From Bacteroidota bacterium (GTDB taxonomy: Bacteria > Bacteroidota > Bacteroidia > Chitinophagales > Chitinophagaceae), in assembly GCA_029778965.1 (NCBI GenBank), contig JAKPBL010000561.1:1-6622 (forward strand): a stretch of 6,622 nucleotides of DNA. Direction: 5' to 3'. Each line of letters begins with the position of its first letter. The first letter of the stretch is position 1. Below the pieces are notes generated by a model. That model was not told the DNA's origin, searched no databases, and saw nothing but the letters and a program-made list of their open reading frames with translations. Below, piece by piece: positions 5,119-6,622 of the stretch. The position numbers were made by a program, and so were the translations under genes.

Positions 5119-6622
5119 ACCTGTTACTTCTTATGAGCGCCCACTCGGCGTAATCGATCATCGCTTCATTCCTGTACTTATCGCCCCGTGCAAACGACAT
5201 GTTGTTGTCGTATCCCTTGTGCTCGGGGTCGAACCTGAGTTCCAGTTTGTGCCTGCCGGCAGCCAGGTTGCGAAAAAGCAGTTGGTTGGAACGGGTGCGG
5301 CTGTTCCAGTTGCCGGACGATTCGAGAATAAAGGTGCCGCTGTCTTGCCCGTCGAGGAATACGGAGCGGATATAGCAGAATACATCGTGCGGGCCGTGGC
5401 CGTTTGATCCGGTTATCGAAACGGCATAGTCGCCGCCTTCGGGCAGGTCGATGTCGAAAACCACCGGCCGGGTCGCGTTGGTGGCGTCGAACGCATAACC
5501 GCCCGAAAAGGCCGCCGGCATCGGCAGTTCGCGGGGCGCTGCCATGCGGTTGGCGGCTTCGGCTTCGACTTTGATCTGTACCGGGCTGTTCAGTACGGGC
5601 GCCGCCAGGTCGGAAGCGAAACCCTGTTTGTTGGTGCTGTACAGCGAATAGAAGCCCAGGGGCCGGCCGTTCAGGGAAAGAGGGTCGACGGCGCCGGTGT
5701 CGCCCGCGGGCGTCACCCAGGTGTATTGCAGCTCCGGCCGGGACTGGTAGGCGATCCCGCCGCCCGACGGCTGGCTGATTGGTTCCACGGGCGACCAGTC
5801 TTTACCCGGACCGGGATTCACAAGGTTCATGCGGTCGGCTTGCGTATTTGCCGCGTTTTCCATTTTGATGACGATATCATACCGGCCGGTGGCGTCGGCC
5901 GGCAGTTCATATCCCGGTCGCTCTTCCTTTCCGTTCACGGTGATTTGCGCTATTTTATTGCCGTGGCCTTCGATGCTGACCGACAGAAGGGCGTTTCGGT
6001 ACCTGAAATCATGCAGGGAAAGAGGGCCGTGTACCAGTTCTTCGGGAACAACCGGCGTAAAGCGCATACCCGTTTCCGTTAGTTCCATGCCGAACAGCAT
6101 GCGATATACCATGCTGAGGTAAGCGGCTACCGACCATAATTGTCGGTTGGAATTGAGGGCAGTATTATCGTCGAATCCCGTATCGTAGGTCATGTTCTCC
6201 TTATGGGTCAGGAACATCGCTCCCTGGCGAACCAGCGATCGCATCAGGTGCAGCGCTACGGCGCTGTGGCCGGTATTGCGCGCGGTGTACATCAGCGGGG
6301 TTTGCCACACAGCCCAGATGCTTTTGTTGTGATAGGCGAAATCATCGGGAATGGTAGGATACAATACCGCGCCGCCATAAGGATAAAGCGGGTAGTTCTC
6401 CACGATGCTCCGGGTCTGCGCCGTATCGGTTACACCGAGCAGGGTGCAGAGTCCGTTCGACATGATATCCACCCTGTCTGATTTCCGGTAGCCGAGAAAG
6501 GCGGGATAGAGATAAGCGGTATATAATCCTTTGCCGGCGTTCCAGCAATACCGGTTCAATCCCCCGCGGATCTGCTCCTGCATATTCTTCCAGCGCCCGG
6601 TTTCGGCGGCGTCTTTGCCCAG
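5117..6622 (-). CDS. Six-hairpin-type glycoside hydrolase with C-terminal carbohydrate-binding-like domain, 5'-truncated by window edge
   Basis: The reading frame stays open to the right edge (LGKDAAETGRWKN precedes the Met at 6583), so only the C-terminal 501 residues are seen and that Met is probably internal. Counting from it, residues 1-165 look like the last helices of an (alpha/alpha)6 barrel: RYCWNAGKGLYTAYLYP, SNGLCTLLGV, YPYGGAVLYPTIPDDFAYHNKSIWAVWQ (67-94) and NSNRQLWSVAAYLSMVYRMLFGMEL (144-168). This is the order seen in MGH1/GH63/GH78-like glycosidases. E129 and D134 are possible catalytic acids, by inference. A small beta domain (about 170-240, ITVNGK) follows, then a linker and a beta-sandwich (about 335-488) with FDIDLPEGGDYAVSI, VFLDG and an Asn/Arg-rich end, like CBM6/CBM35 or galactose-binding-type modules. 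Any signal peptide would be outside the window, so secretion cannot be judged. Substrate is unknown; alpha-linked glucans, mannosides or rhamnosides are all possible. It converges on DUF3276 with no own T-run terminator visible. Confidence 0.75.
   Translation of the reverse strand: MGKDAAETGRWKNMQEQIRGGLNRYCWNAGKGLYTAYLYPAFLGYRKSDRVDIMSNGLCTLLGVTDTAQTRSIVENYPLYPYGGAVLYPTIPDDFAYHNKSIWAVWQTPLMYTARNTGHSAVALHLMRSLVRQGAMFLTHKENMTYDTGFDDNTALNSNRQLWSVAAYLSMVYRMLFGMELTETGMRFTPVVPEELVHGPLSLHDFRYRNALLSVSIEGHGNKIAQITVNGKEERPGYELPADATGRYDIVIKMENAANTQADRMNLVNPGPGKDWSPVEPISQPSGGGIAYQSRPELQYTWVTPAGDTGAVDPLSLNGRPLGFYSLYSTNKQGFASDLAAPVLNSPVQIKVEAEAANRMAAPRELPMPAAFSGGYAFDATNATRPVVFDIDLPEGGDYAVSITGSNGHGPHDVFCYIRSVFLDGQDSGTFILESSGNWNSRTRSNQLLFRNLAAGRHKLELRFDPEHKGYDNNMSFARGDKYRNEAMIDYAEWALIRSNR

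Noticed and set aside
6581..6583. ATG as the true start of the minus-strand glycosidase
   Set aside because: The frame continues without a stop to the right edge, and the visible part begins in the middle of a catalytic barrel with no signal peptide, so the gene starts outside the window.
1..6622. CRISPR array, tRNA/rRNA, insertion sequence or prophage elements
   Set aside because: I saw no spaced direct repeats of CRISPR type, no tRNA-like cloverleaf, no transposase or integrase and no terminal inverted repeats; nearly all of the window is explained by five protein genes.

Overview
This window looks like ordinary chromosomal DNA from a member of the Bacteroidota, most likely the Chitinophagaceae or a related Sphingobacteriia-type lineage. 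That placement is an inference from gene content and style. There is a DUF3276 PUR-type nucleic-acid-binding protein, which is typical of the phylum. There is an altronate dehydratase whose conserved segments read like the Bacteroidota form. Starts lack Shine-Dalgarno sequences and have A-rich or TAnnTTTG-like leaders, and one candidate promoter follows the Bacteroidota -33/-7 pattern. The coding regions are GC-rich and the single longer intergenic gap is AT-rich. Genus cannot be decided from this window.

Layout: four plus-strand genes are followed by one converging minus-strand gene. (1) Positions 2-1339 hold the C-terminal majority of altronate dehydratase (uxaA), cut by the left edge. (2) After 13 nt, 1353-2645 encodes a predicted lipoprotein with one Asp-box and a beta-propeller, glycosidase-like look. 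(3) After 27 nt, 2673-4508 encodes a complete ABC exporter half-transporter whose Walker B glutamate position is an aspartate. (4) A 115-nt AT-rich gap carries a weak hairpin, a 10-nt tandem repeat and a good candidate promoter, and leads into the small DUF3276 protein at 4624-5064. (5) A strong intrinsic terminator at 5090-5118 separates this from a minus-strand gene (5117-6622). That gene is cut by the right edge and encodes the C-terminal part of a six-hairpin-type glycoside hydrolase with a C-terminal carbohydrate-binding-like beta-sandwich.

Together, altronate dehydratase (hexuronate catabolism), the propeller lipoprotein and the glycoside hydrolase suggest a glycan-degrading organism, with sugar-utilisation genes flanking two genes of general function (ABC exporter and DUF3276). 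No SusC/SusD pair, sugar regulator or transporter is visible, so a polysaccharide utilisation locus is not demonstrated. I found no RNA gene, mobile element, CRISPR array, prophage or defence module, and nothing that is clearly a new biological system. The items most worth a second look are the unrecognised propeller lipoprotein, the lone exporter with a degenerate-type ATPase site, the architecture of the partial glycoside hydrolase, and the promoter/repeat region before DUF3276.
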